Position numbers and translations under genes: made by a program. This document shows, piece by piece, positions 20,974 through 31,656 of a stretch of DNA of 64,000 nucleotides (position 1 is its first letter; the number at the start of each line of letters is the position of its first letter). The notes under the pieces were generated by a model, which was not told the DNA's origin, searched no databases, and saw nothing but the letters and a program-made list of their open reading frames with translations. The stretch lies in the IMG/VR virus record IMGVR_UViG_3300044922_000409, positions 35,738 through 99,737 of that record; one strand, 5' to 3'. This DNA is from a virus.

Positions 20974-21839
20974 TGAGTTATACAATAAACAGAACTGATG
21001 GAACATTATTAACTGAATTAGTAGACGGAACGGTTGATCAAATTTCATCAGATTTAACATTAGTTGGGAAAAATGCAAGTGCATACGGTGCCTATATAAA
21101 TGAAAATTTTGTACAATTATTGGAAAATTTTGCCAACTATAAAGCCCCTGCTAAACCAATTCAAGGTCAATTATGGTTTGATTCTCTTGAAAAACGATTA
21201 AAAGTATTTGATGGTTATACGTTTAAATTGAGTGCCGGCACAATTGTAGCCGATGCAGTGCCTAGCTCGATTGCACAAGGCGACATTTGGATTGATAATA
21301 AAAATAAGCAATTATATTTTAACGATGGCGTATCAACAATTTTAGTTGGGCCAACATCAACTAATGTAACTGGTTATGCGGTAGAGATTGTACTTGACAA
21401 TATCGGAGATCCACATACTATAATGTTATTGCGAATATTAACTTCGTTAGTTGGCATATTTAGTATTGATGCATTTACATTAGGCGATAGTATTGCAGGA
21501 TATGCTAGATCTAATATTGAAATTGGTTTTAATTTTGCTACTGTATCAAATATTACATATGTTAATGATCCGGTTATTGATACCGATGCTGCAAATAAGC
21601 AATATGTTGATAACTCAATTAAAATAGCTCCGCTTGCTATTTCATTAAACACAACATCAATGGTTGATACTCATACTGAAATTCCGGATTTATTATCTAA
21701 AATTTTCCCAGCATCTGAACATGCAGTAATTGACGTAGTTGGACCAATTTGTAGAGTAGTATGTACTAACAATATAGTTGTAACAGTTAAGCAATTTGTA
21801 TTAACTGACAGTGTGTGGACGTGGCAATCTGATTTATGA
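20973..21839 (+). CDS. Short fibre-family protein sharing the N-terminal module
   Basis: 288-residue protein whose first 110 residues are paralogous to the preceding and following proteins: L-V-G-K-N-A-S-A-Y-G-A-Y, N-F-V-Q-L-L-E-N-F-A-N, G-Q-L-W-F-D and L-K-V-F-D-G. The middle has A-A-N-K-Q-Y-V-D-N-S (about 205-214), a motif seen repeatedly in phage fibre shafts. It lacks a collar or adhesin tip, so it may be a connector or an alternative short fibre. Start at the TAATG junction with the upstream gene. Confidence 0.75.
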   Translation: MSYTINRTDGTLLTELVDGTVDQISSDLTLVGKNASAYGAYINENFVQLLENFANYKAPAKPIQGQLWFDSLEKRLKVFDGYTFKLSAGTIVADAVPSSIAQGDIWIDNKNKQLYFNDGVSTILVGPTSTNVTGYAVEIVLDNIGDPHTIMLLRILTSLVGIFSIDAFTLGDSIAGYARSNIEIGFNFATVSNITYVNDPVIDTDAANKQYVDNSIKIAPLAISLNTTSMVDTHTEIPDLLSKIFPASEHAVIDVVGPICRVVCTNNIVVTVKQFVLTDSVWTWQSDL

Positions 21840-21849
21840 TACATAAAAG

Positions 21850-21857
21850 AATAAATA
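21850..21857 (+). promoter_or_regulatory. Late promoter-like motif
   Basis: AATAAATA in the 42-base gap between the second and third fibre genes, 25 bases before the ATG at 21882, followed by an AAGGAAT ribosome binding site. 7 of 8 match to the T4 late element. Confidence 0.45.
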
Positions 21858-21881
21858 TATTAAAAATAAGGAATATCTAAA

Positions 21882-23393
21882 ATGGCATATGACGTTAGAC
21901 AATATAACGGAGATCCGGCAGCAACAGTTGAAGAAGGTACCATAAATTCTAAGTTTGACATTAGGTTAGTTGGGAAAAACTACGCAGGCTACGGAGAAAC
22001 GCAGAATACAAATTTTATTCATTTATTAGAAAATTTCTCTAATAACACTCCACCTCCTAAAGCTACAACCGGCCAAATTTGGTATAATAGTGCTGATCAA
22101 AAATTACAATTCAATGCAGGCACGATGTCATTAAAAGAATGGCATACAATCGGGTCAGTTGAATCATCTGTGATTGCACCGACTACATTAAAGGTTGGCA
22201 ATTTTTGGTGGGATACTACAAATAGCCATTTATATTGTAGAAGTGCAGTTGGTACTAATATATTCATCGGTGGTGATACTTCAGGAATTATTACACAAAT
22301 GAAGTCACGTACTGTTACTGCAGTTGGCGGAGCAACTCACGAAATAATCGAAGCAATGGTAGATAATACTACTATTTTTATTATTAGTAAAGATGCAGAT
22401 TTTACGTTAAACACAGAATATAATGATATTTCAGGATTTACACATGTATATCCGGGTATCACATTATCTAACATAACAGGAGTTAAATTTAATGGCACTG
22501 TTACTAATTCGGAACAGCTTGGCGGGATCGAAGCAGACAAATATATTAATAATGTTACTCCGGTATTTCCAGTAATTGCAAAATTTGCCGATGCAGGGAT
22601 ATCAATCGGAGCAACTGAAACATTGTTCATTTATAGTGATTTAGGAATTCCTACTATTAATAATGGAGTATCTGAAAAAATAGTATTTAACACAACAACC
22701 CTTGCTGGATCAGCTATTGCAATGGAATTAAACGGTGCTGATATACTACCAGGTACTGTTGATGTTTCTAATTTAGGATCAATTGGTTCACAATTTGATA
22801 CAGTTTATGCATCGACATTTACAGGTAATGCAGCTTCGGCAACTAGTGCAGCAACAGCCGCGCAGGCTGATTCAGTATTAGCAGGAACAACGTATCGTAC
22901 TGCATCAGAAACTATTGCTGCTGGTACTATTGTAGCAAGAACTTCATCTGACTCATTAGTTAACGGTACAAATCTTACTGCAGGATCAATTAATGCAAAT
23001 TATTTTGTAGGTATTGCAACACATGCATTAGCAGCTGATTTAGCAGAAAAGTATGTAGCTGATGCCAAATACGAAACTGGCACAGTGTTAATGATTGGCG
23101 GCGAACAAGAAGTAACTGCTGCGCAAGGTGGATATCGCGCACTAGGTGCAGTATCGGAAAATCCAGCGTATGCAATGAATACGGGATTAGTTGATGGTAC
23201 ATATGTTGCATTAAAAGGCCGAGTACCGGTTAAAGTTATAGGTATAGTTAAAAAAGGTGATCGATTAATTGCTGCAGATACCGGAGTTGCATCGTCGTTG
23301 ACATTGTTAGAACATGCAGGTCTTGTTTTTGCAATTGCACTCGAAGATAACAATGATACGGATATCAAACTGGTTGAAGCAGTTATTTTATAA
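21882..23393 (+). CDS. Fibre-family protein with C-terminal DLAEKY-type domain
   Basis: 503 residues. Third copy of the N-terminal module (L-V-G-K-N-Y-A-G-Y-G, N-F-I-H-L-L-E-N-F, G-Q-I-W-Y-N). An Ala-rich shaft segment (A-S-A-T-S-A-A-T-A-A) lies near residue 320. The C-terminal 120 residues begin A-A-D-L-A-E-K-Y and contain Y-E-T-G-T-V-L and V-A-L-K-G-R-V-P-V-K-V. From memory this beta-barrel-like end occurs in many phage fibre and head-decoration proteins, often next to self-cleaving chaperone domains; no Ser/Lys S74 protease dyad was recognised here. Function is probably tail or side-fibre structure. Confidence 0.75.
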   Translation: MAYDVRQYNGDPAATVEEGTINSKFDIRLVGKNYAGYGETQNTNFIHLLENFSNNTPPPKATTGQIWYNSADQKLQFNAGTMSLKEWHTIGSVESSVIAPTTLKVGNFWWDTTNSHLYCRSAVGTNIFIGGDTSGIITQMKSRTVTAVGGATHEIIEAMVDNTTIFIISKDADFTLNTEYNDISGFTHVYPGITLSNITGVKFNGTVTNSEQLGGIEADKYINNVTPVFPVIAKFADAGISIGATETLFIYSDLGIPTINNGVSEKIVFNTTTLAGSAIAMELNGADILPGTVDVSNLGSIGSQFDTVYASTFTGNAASATSAATAAQADSVLAGTTYRTASETIAAGTIVARTSSDSLVNGTNLTAGSINANYFVGIATHALAADLAEKYVADAKYETGTVLMIGGEQEVTAAQGGYRALGAVSENPAYAMNTGLVDGTYVALKGRVPVKVIGIVKKGDRLIAADTGVASSLTLLEHAGLVFAIALEDNNDTDIKLVEAVIL

Positions 23394-23407
23394 ACAAAGG
23401 AAACAAT

Positions 23408-26400
23408 ATGGCAACACCAATTACAGCATTACAATACAATACAGTTCAATCTAAAATAGCTAAAATTTTAGGTGAAGGAACTGGGGATTATGGATACGGT
23501 CAGATTGTATTAAGCAATCCAATTTCAGAAGGTGACGTATTTACTTTTGAAATGTTTGATAGTTTAAAAACTGACATTTTATCTGCAAGACAACATCAAA
23601 TTGGCCGACTAATACGTCCACCGATCAGTGAAGTTCCTGCAAATGGCTTAATAACCGCTGCTCAATTTATACAATATACATCAACTTCGGGGCTAGTAGA
23701 GTCAAATAGATTAGTAACTCCGCCTAGCTCACAAGCTGTGCGTGAGGTAATAACATCAACTACATTAATTGACCCATGGAATAATGTTACTACTCACACA
23801 GTTGAATTGTCATTTGAATCTGGTGCTGCAATGAGAGCGTATTTCAATACTGGTAGTACTATTGAATTTTCAGCTTCTAGAGCAGGAGGAGGAACAACTA
23901 CAAAAAATACATCATGGACCAATATGTTAGCGGCAGTAGGAGTTGTTAGTTTCAAGCGTTCAGCAACTACTTCAACTAAATCAGCTGGTACTGCAAACGG
24001 TTATACTGCATTAATGGCACAACCAAGTACTCCTATTAAAATATTTCAAAGAACTGTTACTGATGCATTTAAACCAAATTATTATTCGATAACTGCACAG
24101 TTGACTGAGTCACTTGGAGATGAGCCACCTGCTGGCATTACATTTACTATTGAATTTTCAGACAATTCAACAGCTGGATTGGATATCAACGTTACTGGAA
24201 CTTTAACTAGTACAGTAAGGGTGTATCGTGCAATGGGAATATTTACAACACCGGATTCAACAATGTTATCGTTTGAAGCACCGTCACCTACTCCTACTAT
24301 TGACGAGTTACAAGGTGGCACAGCACTTCCTACATATTCACTTATAAGAACAGGTGCAACACAAATTCATGAAGGTGATAATGTTCCGGCTTCTTTTTAT
24401 GTTTCAACTTTTAATGTTGACGACGGTACTGAGTTATATTGGACTGTTAGCGGGTATGGTATTTCTGCTAGTGATTTTGAAGATATTGATTCAATTACGG
24501 ATGTTCCGTTTACTATTAATACAAATTCGTCACTACCTCTTAATTTTTACGCTGCTGCTGATTATTCTACTGAAAAACTTGAACGGTTTAATTTGGAAAT
24601 ACGAACTGCACCTATGTCAACTAGTCCAGTAGTTGCTAATATTTCAGCATCACTTCAGCAAATAACTGACGATTCAAGAAACCTAGCTCCAGTAGCAGCG
24701 TTGGCAAGTTATAGATTTATATCACAAACGATTACTTCTGTAAAAGAAGGATTTAATGCAACATTTACAATTGCTGCTACCGGGATAACAAAACCTGTAG
24801 AAGTTACGTGGAAAATAGTAGGTATTCTCGGTGAAGTTACTGGTACTGATTTTTCTGGTATCGCTAGTAAACTGACAGGTACATTTAATATTACCAGTAC
24901 ATTTACGTTAAATTTATTAACACTTAAAGATGCATTTGTTGAACCAGATGATGCATTCCAAGTTGAAATATACGTTATGGAAAATAATGCATTAACATTA
25001 AAAGACACTAGCGCAACAATGTCAATTGTTGATACAACAGTAGTTGTACCAGAAGGGTCGTGGTCAGTATCGTCAAACAGAATAACATCGATTGCTGAAG
25101 GTAACACACAAGGGGTTCAATTTACAGTTACTACACCGACTAGTGTTAAAAATAATACAAAATTATATTGGAAAGCAGTACTTACGTCGGCAAATGGTGT
25201 GTTAGCTGATGCTGATTTTAAAAACACCGGTGGCATTGGTATCGGCGGAACAAACTCTAGTTATATTTTTGTTACTAATAATACTGCTACACTTACTAGA
25301 TATGCAGCAAATGATACGTTTACTGAAGGCACTGAAAGTTTTGCAATTGAATTTTATATGGATACTAGTCCTGCATCTAACGCACCGTTTACTTCAGATA
25401 GATTTGTAGTTTCTAGTCCAGTAGTTGATGTTACAGAAAAAGATACGTATACCATATCACCTCCGTCAACAATAACTGAAGGTAATACAACTGGTATGAC
25501 ATATACTGTAACTACTCCGTATATGGAAAAAGGTTCATTGTGGTGGTTTATCCCAACAAGTCCTACTATCACTGCTGACGATTTTAATGCAATGTATGGT
25601 GAAATTCCGATTATAAATAGCACCGGAACCTTTACTATATATGCAAAAGATGATGGTCTAATTGAAGGTAACGAAACATTTAACGTAGTAGTAAGGGCAA
25701 CATCAGTTGCAACTGATGCTATATTAATTTCAAGTTTAAATTCAACTGTAATTGAAACAGACGTTTATACTATTGACACTCAAGGAGTTGCATCTATTGC
25801 AGAAGGCGGTACACGTATTGATTTTGCTATAACTACTCCAAAAATGAGTTCGGGTTATGTATTTTGGACGTTACAATCTGATTCTGGTGTAGTTGATAAA
25901 GACGATTTTGCAGAAGGTAAAACTTCAGGTCAAATTTCAATTACTAATAATTCAGGTTCGTTTTATTTAACAGCATTAGCTGATGGCAAAACTGAAGGTA
26001 TAGAATCATTTCATATTGTTTTACGTACTGGATCGATTACTGGCCCTATAAAGAAAATTAGTGATATTATAACAATTACAGAAGTTGTTAAATACAATGT
26101 TAATGCCGTTACTACGTCAATTACTGAAGGCGTAACTGGTACAATATTTAATATTACTACACCAAAAGTTGCCGATGCTACAGTATTACGGTGGGAAGCA
26201 GTTGCAGTTACTGGCGCACTTCAAACTACTGATTTTATAGTAACTGATTATGCACAACAAGCTACGCAAGCTACTTCAGGCACAGTACGCGTTATGAACA
26301 ATAAAGCATCGTTTATAATGAATGCTAGATCCGATAGTACAACTGAAGGTGCTGAATCATTTCAAGTAGCGTTATTTGATGCAGACGGCAATGATCTAAA

Positions 26401-29400
26401 TAGCCGCAGTCAAATTATAACATTAAATGAAATTATTAATTTTAGTATTTTAACACCGGTAGTAAATGGCTCATCTGTTACTTCGTTTGATGAAGGCACA
26501 AAATTAGCATTACAAGTTTACACTCCAAAACGTGATAAAAATACTCCGCTATACTGGAAAGTAGTTCGGTATTCTGGAACAATTACATTTGATGCAGCAT
26601 CTGGTGCAATACCGCCTAATGACTTTGACGGTGCATGGAATGGCACAGTGTATGTTGATGGCAACAATCATGCAGAAATTATTATTGGTATAAGTAATGA
26701 TTTGTATAGTGACGGGGTTGATGTATTTAGAGTTGAAGTAAGAGAAGTTTCAACATCAGTATTACCTGATGCAGTCACTTTGCCAATTACTATTACTGAT
26801 ACATCTGGTACTCCGGCTGTTATTGTACCAGATGCCCCAAAAGTTCTTACTATTACACCTAAAGTAAACAATGCTGCAGCAACGTCTGTGTATGAAGGAG
26901 GTACTATTACATTTGAGGTTGCTACTGCAAATATTCTACCAGCAAGAGATATTTACTATTCAATTTATGGCGGCGCTGGTCTAGCAGACAACGACATTGT
27001 TGGTGGTTTAAATAGTTCAGTTGCACTTCACGTAAATTCAAGTGGTATTGTAAATATTCCAATTGTAATAAACACCGACGTGTTAAGTGAAGCTGCTGAA
27101 TTGTTTATGCTTCAAATTATTTTAGATGAATCGACTAATTCTCCAATTGCTATTTCTAAAGCAGTTACTATTACTGATGCGTTACAATACAGAGTTTCGC
27201 CATCGAAAGTTTCAGTGTTAGAAGGCGAGTCAATAAAACTTAATTTTTATACACCACCATCTGCATTTAACACTAATATTAGATGGAATATTGATTCTGT
27301 AACAGTTGGAAGTTCAAGTGCAGTAACAGCTGAAGATTTTGATGTAACTTCTGCATCTGGTACACTGTACGGCACCGTATTAATTGATTCAATTGGTTAT
27401 GGCAGTGTTACATTAACACCAGTGTCAAACGACGCAACTGAAGGTGCTGAATATTTTACAGTATCATTATCTACAACAGCCGGTGCGCCGATTGCACTTG
27501 GAGTTCCATGTCCACAAATAAAAATTAGAGAAAATATTGATTACAGTTTATCAGTATTATCTACTCCAATGGATGAAGGCGGTTCAGTTAGAACATTTAC
27601 GTTTACTACGCCAAAGATGGCAGATTCTACGTTTACATATGAAGTTATTCAAAAATCCGGAACTGTTACATATTCTGATTTTGAAGAAACTAAAACTCTA
27701 ACATCTGGACCAATTGGAAACTCATTTACTACTACTAACAATACTGGCACATTCCATCTTCAAGCTCGATCAGATAACTTTGTTGAAGGAAACAATGATT
27801 CATTTGTTGTAATGATTTATAAAAATGGAAATCCAGTTGCAATTACACCTGAATGTCCGCAAATTTATATACATGAAACTGGCGCATATAATATTTCAGT
27901 GATTGATAATACATCAACATTAGTACCCGGCGGAGTAGTAAAATATAAGATCACAACTCCATATTATGATGATGCTACTAAACTTTATTGGGAAATATTG
28001 CCGTATCAAAGCTCAGTTATTGGAGTTAACGACTTTGTAGAAACAAAGTCAGCTAATGCATTAACTAATTATGTAACATTATATTCAAATGAAGGATATT
28101 TTACATTACAAGCAGCATCTGCGTTTAATAAAGGCAATACGCCATTTGTAATTCAACTACGTACTGGATCAGCAACTGGCTCTATTCAAACATTAGGGGC
28201 TGCTTGCCCGGTTGTTACTATTACACCGCTGCAAGTATATAGTATATCTGCAAACGGTAATAACTTTGCTGAAGGGCAGACTGTTAGATTTACAATTAAC
28301 ACGCCAGTGTTATCTGCAGGAACAACAGTATATTGGAAACTTGTTGCTGAAACCACCGGATCACCTGCGTTAACTGCAACAGACTTCTACTATTCAATGA
28401 ATGGCGCTACTTCAGCACCGCTAGATGCAACATTATCAAAATATTTTACAGTTGGTTCAACATCTGTTCCACTATTGTTAGATATTCAATTTACTAAAGA
28501 TTCAGCTTCAGAAGTTGCTAAATCGTTTCATTTAGAAGTAAGCTTAACAGACGGCGGTGCACTAGTAGAGTTAAATGCTGTTAACCCTGTTGTTACATTT
28601 ACTGATGAAGCAGGATATGTAGTTTCATGTCAATCGACGACTATTCTAGCAAATGAAATAGCAACCTTTAAAGTTATTGTGCCTGCATCATCTGCCATAA
28701 CTGGATTATATTGGGCAGTTAACGCTTCTGCTTCGTATTTTACAGCAGCATCAGGTGTAGTTCCGGTACCGAGCCATCCTAACAGTACTATTGAGATTAG
28801 TATTCCTGTTACTGCTGCACCTACATTACCCGATGCTGCAAATAATAGTAGTTTTACGATATCACTTCGTGAAAATAATTTGCAAGGATTAACAATTGCA
28901 GTACCAAATCCACCAACTGTTTCATTAAGTAAAGGGTTTGTACTTACAGGCACTACAAATTTAACCGCTGGTGACAATGGATTTACTGCAACAGTGCAAA
29001 CTCCAATCGGAACTAAGTTAATTACTTGGACTATAGCAAGTTCAAATATACTTGAAACAGAGTTGACGATTGGTAAAAAGAGTGATACAGTAGTTCCTGA
29101 TCTAGTAACTGGTATAGCAACATTACCATTAATTAGTGTAGTTGGAAGGTCTGCAACGGTTGCTGCATCAGCTATCAAAAAAGATTTTATATTATCTATA
29201 GACGACGCCAATGGTGTTAATAAGACAAAAAGTTCTAATATTACAGTAACCTATCCAGAAGTTAAAGTAGTAACAACCACACCACCAACAACCACACCAC
29301 CAACAACCACACCACCACCAACCACAATAGTTATTGATCCACCAAAAACAGTAGTATTTGATCCACCGTCATTTGGCACCGGTGCAGTTGCATTAGCTGA

Positions 29401-31600
29401 AAGTAAAACTGTTACTATAGGTGTAACCACTACTAGTTTTAAAGCAACAGACTCTATTACGCTTGAACTGTGGAGTGTATCAACTAGTTCAACTACTAAT
29501 CCAAAAGCTACATTAAAAACCAATTTTACACAATCTATTACTGTGCCAGTTGGATCTGACCCGGTACTTTTAATTGGTAAGATTAATGTTGTTCTAACAA
29601 ATAATAAAGGAACGGTAACGCTAACATCAATTGCTAATTTTAAAAGAATTGGCAGCAGTAAATTTTATATAAAAACAGGACCTAGTATCGTTTCTCCGGC
29701 ACAAAGTGCGGATATTGTAATAGCCCCAACTGCTGGTGTTAGTACGCCTGATACTGAAGAAAAAGCAGCAATTGACATGGCGGCGCTAGAAGCTTCAACT
29801 TCTGCTAACAAAATAACTGATATTACTGTAACTAATAAAACATCAAATCAGATGACGCAAGGTAAAGGTGGCTCGGTTCAATTTACTGTAACACCTCCAG
29901 TTAGTACTACAATAACATGGGCTGTGAATAGTATTAGTACAGGAAACGTAGTAAAATATATTACCTCTCCAGCTACTGCTATTACTAATGTTACAACTGG
30001 AACAATAGAAACTAACGTAACTGGAGAAGGATATTTAGATTTAGCAATTCTTGATAGCGAGTCGCTGGCGGTGGAGGGCACATTTTCTATTAAACTTACT
30101 GCACCTTCTAATGTTGCAAAATCAACTGATCAAATTACAGTTGTTGCTCCACCAAAAGATACCAAAACTGGAACTATTAATAATACTACTACTTTTACTA
30201 AAGCAGGTGAGTTTGTAATACCTAAAGGAGTAGCGTCAATTAAATTTGAGTTAAAAGGCGGCGGCGGCATGGGCGGCGGCGGCGGGTATGGGTCCGCAGG
30301 CGCATCAGGTAAACCTGGTGATAAGATTGCAGGACTTATGAATATTCCTTCAACTGGAGGCACATTAATAATTAAAGTAATACCTGGCGGTTTAGGTGCT
30401 GCAATTGTGCGGGGGAAGAATGGTACAACACCAGTAGCTGTACAAGGCATATTAGGACGCGGCGGTGCTGGCGGCGATGCAATGGCAATATATTGGAAAG
30501 GAAGACCATCCTTAGGTAAAGAAACTCCAATTGCTATTGTTGCAGGTGGCGGCGGCGGCGGCGCTGGCGGCTCAAGTACAATAACAATCACACCAAGTTC
30601 GCCTACTTCTGTTGTTTCTAAATCAACTATAGTTGCTGGGCAAGTTGCTAAGAAAGGCGGAGCCGGCGGCGGCGGCGCGCCAAACGGTACAACGTCAACT
30701 ACTGTTCCATCTGTAACTTCTACAGCTGGCGGCGGCGGCGGTCAATCTTATATGGACTCGGCATATACCGGCGCCGGAGTATTAATTCAGCGTACAACTG
30801 CCGCAGGCGGGGCCGGCGGAGCCGGTGGAGCAAGCATGAATAATACTGCTCCCACAAATGATACCGGTGCTGCAGGTGAAGGCCCGTCGTTGGTAATAAC
30901 CCCATTAACATCAACTGCTATCATTGCGCCGTCGATTGGTGATATGTGGGTTGAACAAGGTGGCTATTATGCAGGAATTATAACTGATGCCGGCGTTGAC
31001 TATCATTTAATTGTGTCTGGCAGAGCACACAACACTACTGATGCTGGAAATCAATTAGCCGTAGGAAAAGCTGGAAATCAGTCTACTACTACATCGACAT
31101 CAATGACTAACGGACCGCAAATATTTAAAGAAATGCTAGCAGAAAATGTTAGTACTCCTGGAAAATGGCCAGCTGCAGCGGCGGTTAACGCTACTTGGAA
31201 TACAGGAACTCCGTGGAAAGGTTTTAAAGATTGGTATATACCTTCGCTAACTGAGTTATGGTTAGCGTATTGGACATTTAAACCAAATGCTACTAAAAAC
31301 AACCCTACATACACACATACTGGCGAATATACTTATGTTGCAACGGATGAAACATCGTCGTATTTTACTAAATTTCCAATGACCACCTATATTCCTACGG
31401 TAACAACACAGCCGTCGATGAAAACAGCAAATCCTGTAAACGATGCATTTTCAACTAAATACTGGTTTACTTCATCAACTACACGTATTCACACTGGCAC
31501 CTCTTATAAAACGTTATTAAGCCCTAACAACGGTTTAACTATAGTATATCCTATGACCACTGCTCACGCAATTCGAGCAGTACGTAGAATACCAGTCTAG
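23408..31600 (+). CDS. Giant adhesin-like tail protein with Calx-beta-type repeats
   Basis: 2730-residue protein, likely receptor-binding or surface fibre. Residues about 1-280 are unassigned. From about 300 to 1750 there are roughly a dozen repeats of about 110-120 residues with the pattern I-x-E-G-x-T, F-x-I-x-T-P, L-Y-W, D-F and T-E-G-x-E-x-F, as in Calx-beta/Ig-like domains, which often bind calcium. A Thr/Pro linker follows (about 1955-1975). Residues about 2280-2480 contain at least four Gly clusters resembling the glycine-rich motifs of T4-type gp38 adhesin tips. The last 150 residues carry D-W-Y-I-P-S-L-T-E-L-W and A-V-R-R-I-P-V, as in DUF1566-type lectin-like ends. Ribosome site AAAGGA lies 7 bases before the ATG. 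Last gene of the plus-strand unit. Confidence 0.8.
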   Translation: MATPITALQYNTVQSKIAKILGEGTGDYGYGQIVLSNPISEGDVFTFEMFDSLKTDILSARQHQIGRLIRPPISEVPANGLITAAQFIQYTSTSGLVESNRLVTPPSSQAVREVITSTTLIDPWNNVTTHTVELSFESGAAMRAYFNTGSTIEFSASRAGGGTTTKNTSWTNMLAAVGVVSFKRSATTSTKSAGTANGYTALMAQPSTPIKIFQRTVTDAFKPNYYSITAQLTESLGDEPPAGITFTIEFSDNSTAGLDINVTGTLTSTVRVYRAMGIFTTPDSTMLSFEAPSPTPTIDELQGGTALPTYSLIRTGATQIHEGDNVPASFYVSTFNVDDGTELYWTVSGYGISASDFEDIDSITDVPFTINTNSSLPLNFYAAADYSTEKLERFNLEIRTAPMSTSPVVANISASLQQITDDSRNLAPVAALASYRFISQTITSVKEGFNATFTIAATGITKPVEVTWKIVGILGEVTGTDFSGIASKLTGTFNITSTFTLNLLTLKDAFVEPDDAFQVEIYVMENNALTLKDTSATMSIVDTTVVVPEGSWSVSSNRITSIAEGNTQGVQFTVTTPTSVKNNTKLYWKAVLTSANGVLADADFKNTGGIGIGGTNSSYIFVTNNTATLTRYAANDTFTEGTESFAIEFYMDTSPASNAPFTSDRFVVSSPVVDVTEKDTYTISPPSTITEGNTTGMTYTVTTPYMEKGSLWWFIPTSPTITADDFNAMYGEIPIINSTGTFTIYAKDDGLIEGNETFNVVVRATSVATDAILISSLNSTVIETDVYTIDTQGVASIAEGGTRIDFAITTPKMSSGYVFWTLQSDSGVVDKDDFAEGKTSGQISITNNSGSFYLTALADGKTEGIESFHIVLRTGSITGPIKKISDIITITEVVKYNVNAVTTSITEGVTGTIFNITTPKVADATVLRWEAVAVTGALQTTDFIVTDYAQQATQATSGTVRVMNNKASFIMNARSDSTTEGAESFQVALFDADGNDLNSRSQIITLNEIINFSILTPVVNGSSVTSFDEGTKLALQVYTPKRDKNTPLYWKVVRYSGTITFDAASGAIPPNDFDGAWNGTVYVDGNNHAEIIIGISNDLYSDGVDVFRVEVREVSTSVLPDAVTLPITITDTSGTPAVIVPDAPKVLTITPKVNNAAATSVYEGGTITFEVATANILPARDIYYSIYGGAGLADNDIVGGLNSSVALHVNSSGIVNIPIVINTDVLSEAAELFMLQIILDESTNSPIAISKAVTITDALQYRVSPSKVSVLEGESIKLNFYTPPSAFNTNIRWNIDSVTVGSSSAVTAEDFDVTSASGTLYGTVLIDSIGYGSVTLTPVSNDATEGAEYFTVSLSTTAGAPIALGVPCPQIKIRENIDYSLSVLSTPMDEGGSVRTFTFTTPKMADSTFTYEVIQKSGTVTYSDFEETKTLTSGPIGNSFTTTNNTGTFHLQARSDNFVEGNNDSFVVMIYKNGNPVAITPECPQIYIHETGAYNISVIDNTSTLVPGGVVKYKITTPYYDDATKLYWEILPYQSSVIGVNDFVETKSANALTNYVTLYSNEGYFTLQAASAFNKGNTPFVIQLRTGSATGSIQTLGAACPVVTITPLQVYSISANGNNFAEGQTVRFTINTPVLSAGTTVYWKLVAETTGSPALTATDFYYSMNGATSAPLDATLSKYFTVGSTSVPLLLDIQFTKDSASEVAKSFHLEVSLTDGGALVELNAVNPVVTFTDEAGYVVSCQSTTILANEIATFKVIVPASSAITGLYWAVNASASYFTAASGVVPVPSHPNSTIEISIPVTAAPTLPDAANNSSFTISLRENNLQGLTIAVPNPPTVSLSKGFVLTGTTNLTAGDNGFTATVQTPIGTKLITWTIASSNILETELTIGKKSDTVVPDLVTGIATLPLISVVGRSATVAASAIKKDFILSIDDANGVNKTKSSNITVTYPEVKVVTTTPPTTTPPTTTPPPTTIVIDPPKTVVFDPPSFGTGAVALAESKTVTIGVTTTSFKATDSITLELWSVSTSSTTNPKATLKTNFTQSITVPVGSDPVLLIGKINVVLTNNKGTVTLTSIANFKRIGSSKFYIKTGPSIVSPAQSADIVIAPTAGVSTPDTEEKAAIDMAALEASTSANKITDITVTNKTSNQMTQGKGGSVQFTVTPPVSTTITWAVNSISTGNVVKYITSPATAITNVTTGTIETNVTGEGYLDLAILDSESLAVEGTFSIKLTAPSNVAKSTDQITVVAPPKDTKTGTINNTTTFTKAGEFVIPKGVASIKFELKGGGGMGGGGGYGSAGASGKPGDKIAGLMNIPSTGGTLIIKVIPGGLGAAIVRGKNGTTPVAVQGILGRGGAGGDAMAIYWKGRPSLGKETPIAIVAGGGGGGAGGSSTITITPSSPTSVVSKSTIVAGQVAKKGGAGGGGAPNGTTSTTVPSVTSTAGGGGGQSYMDSAYTGAGVLIQRTTAAGGAGGAGGASMNNTAPTNDTGAAGEGPSLVITPLTSTAIIAPSIGDMWVEQGGYYAGIITDAGVDYHLIVSGRAHNTTDAGNQLAVGKAGNQSTTTSTSMTNGPQIFKEMLAENVSTPGKWPAAAAVNATWNTGTPWKGFKDWYIPSLTELWLAYWTFKPNATKNNPTYTHTGEYTYVATDETSSYFTKFPMTTYIPTVTTQPSMKTANPVNDAFSTKYWFTSSTTRIHTGTSYKTLLSPNNGLTIVYPMTTAHAIRAVRRIPV
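29271..29325 (+). repeat. Short tandem repeat coding for a Thr/Pro linker
   Basis: Repeats of ACAACCACACCACCA and shortened forms within the adhesin gene. They encode T-T-T-P-P units separating the Calx-beta-like region from the later domains. Such low-complexity repeats can change length by slippage and so vary the spacer. Confidence 0.85.
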
Positions 31601-31625
31601 CAATTAGTAAAAAGTAGTACAAATG

Positions 31626-31651
31626 AAAAAGCCAGCATATGCTGGCTTTTT
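31626..31651. terminator. Bidirectional intrinsic terminator between convergent units
   Basis: Perfect 26-base palindrome: AAAAA, GCCAGCATATGCTGGC, TTTTT. It has a GC-containing stem flanked by A and T runs on both sides, so it can stop the plus-strand fibre unit (ending 31600) and the minus-strand unit (ending with thyX at 31657). Confidence 0.92.
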
Positions 31652-31656
31652 TATGA

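Noticed and set aside
30130-30591. Pro-rich minus-strand frame opposite the Gly-rich region
   Set aside because: Mirror of GGC-rich glycine codons in the adhesin gene; no start signal, and it lies wholly within a real gene on the other strand.
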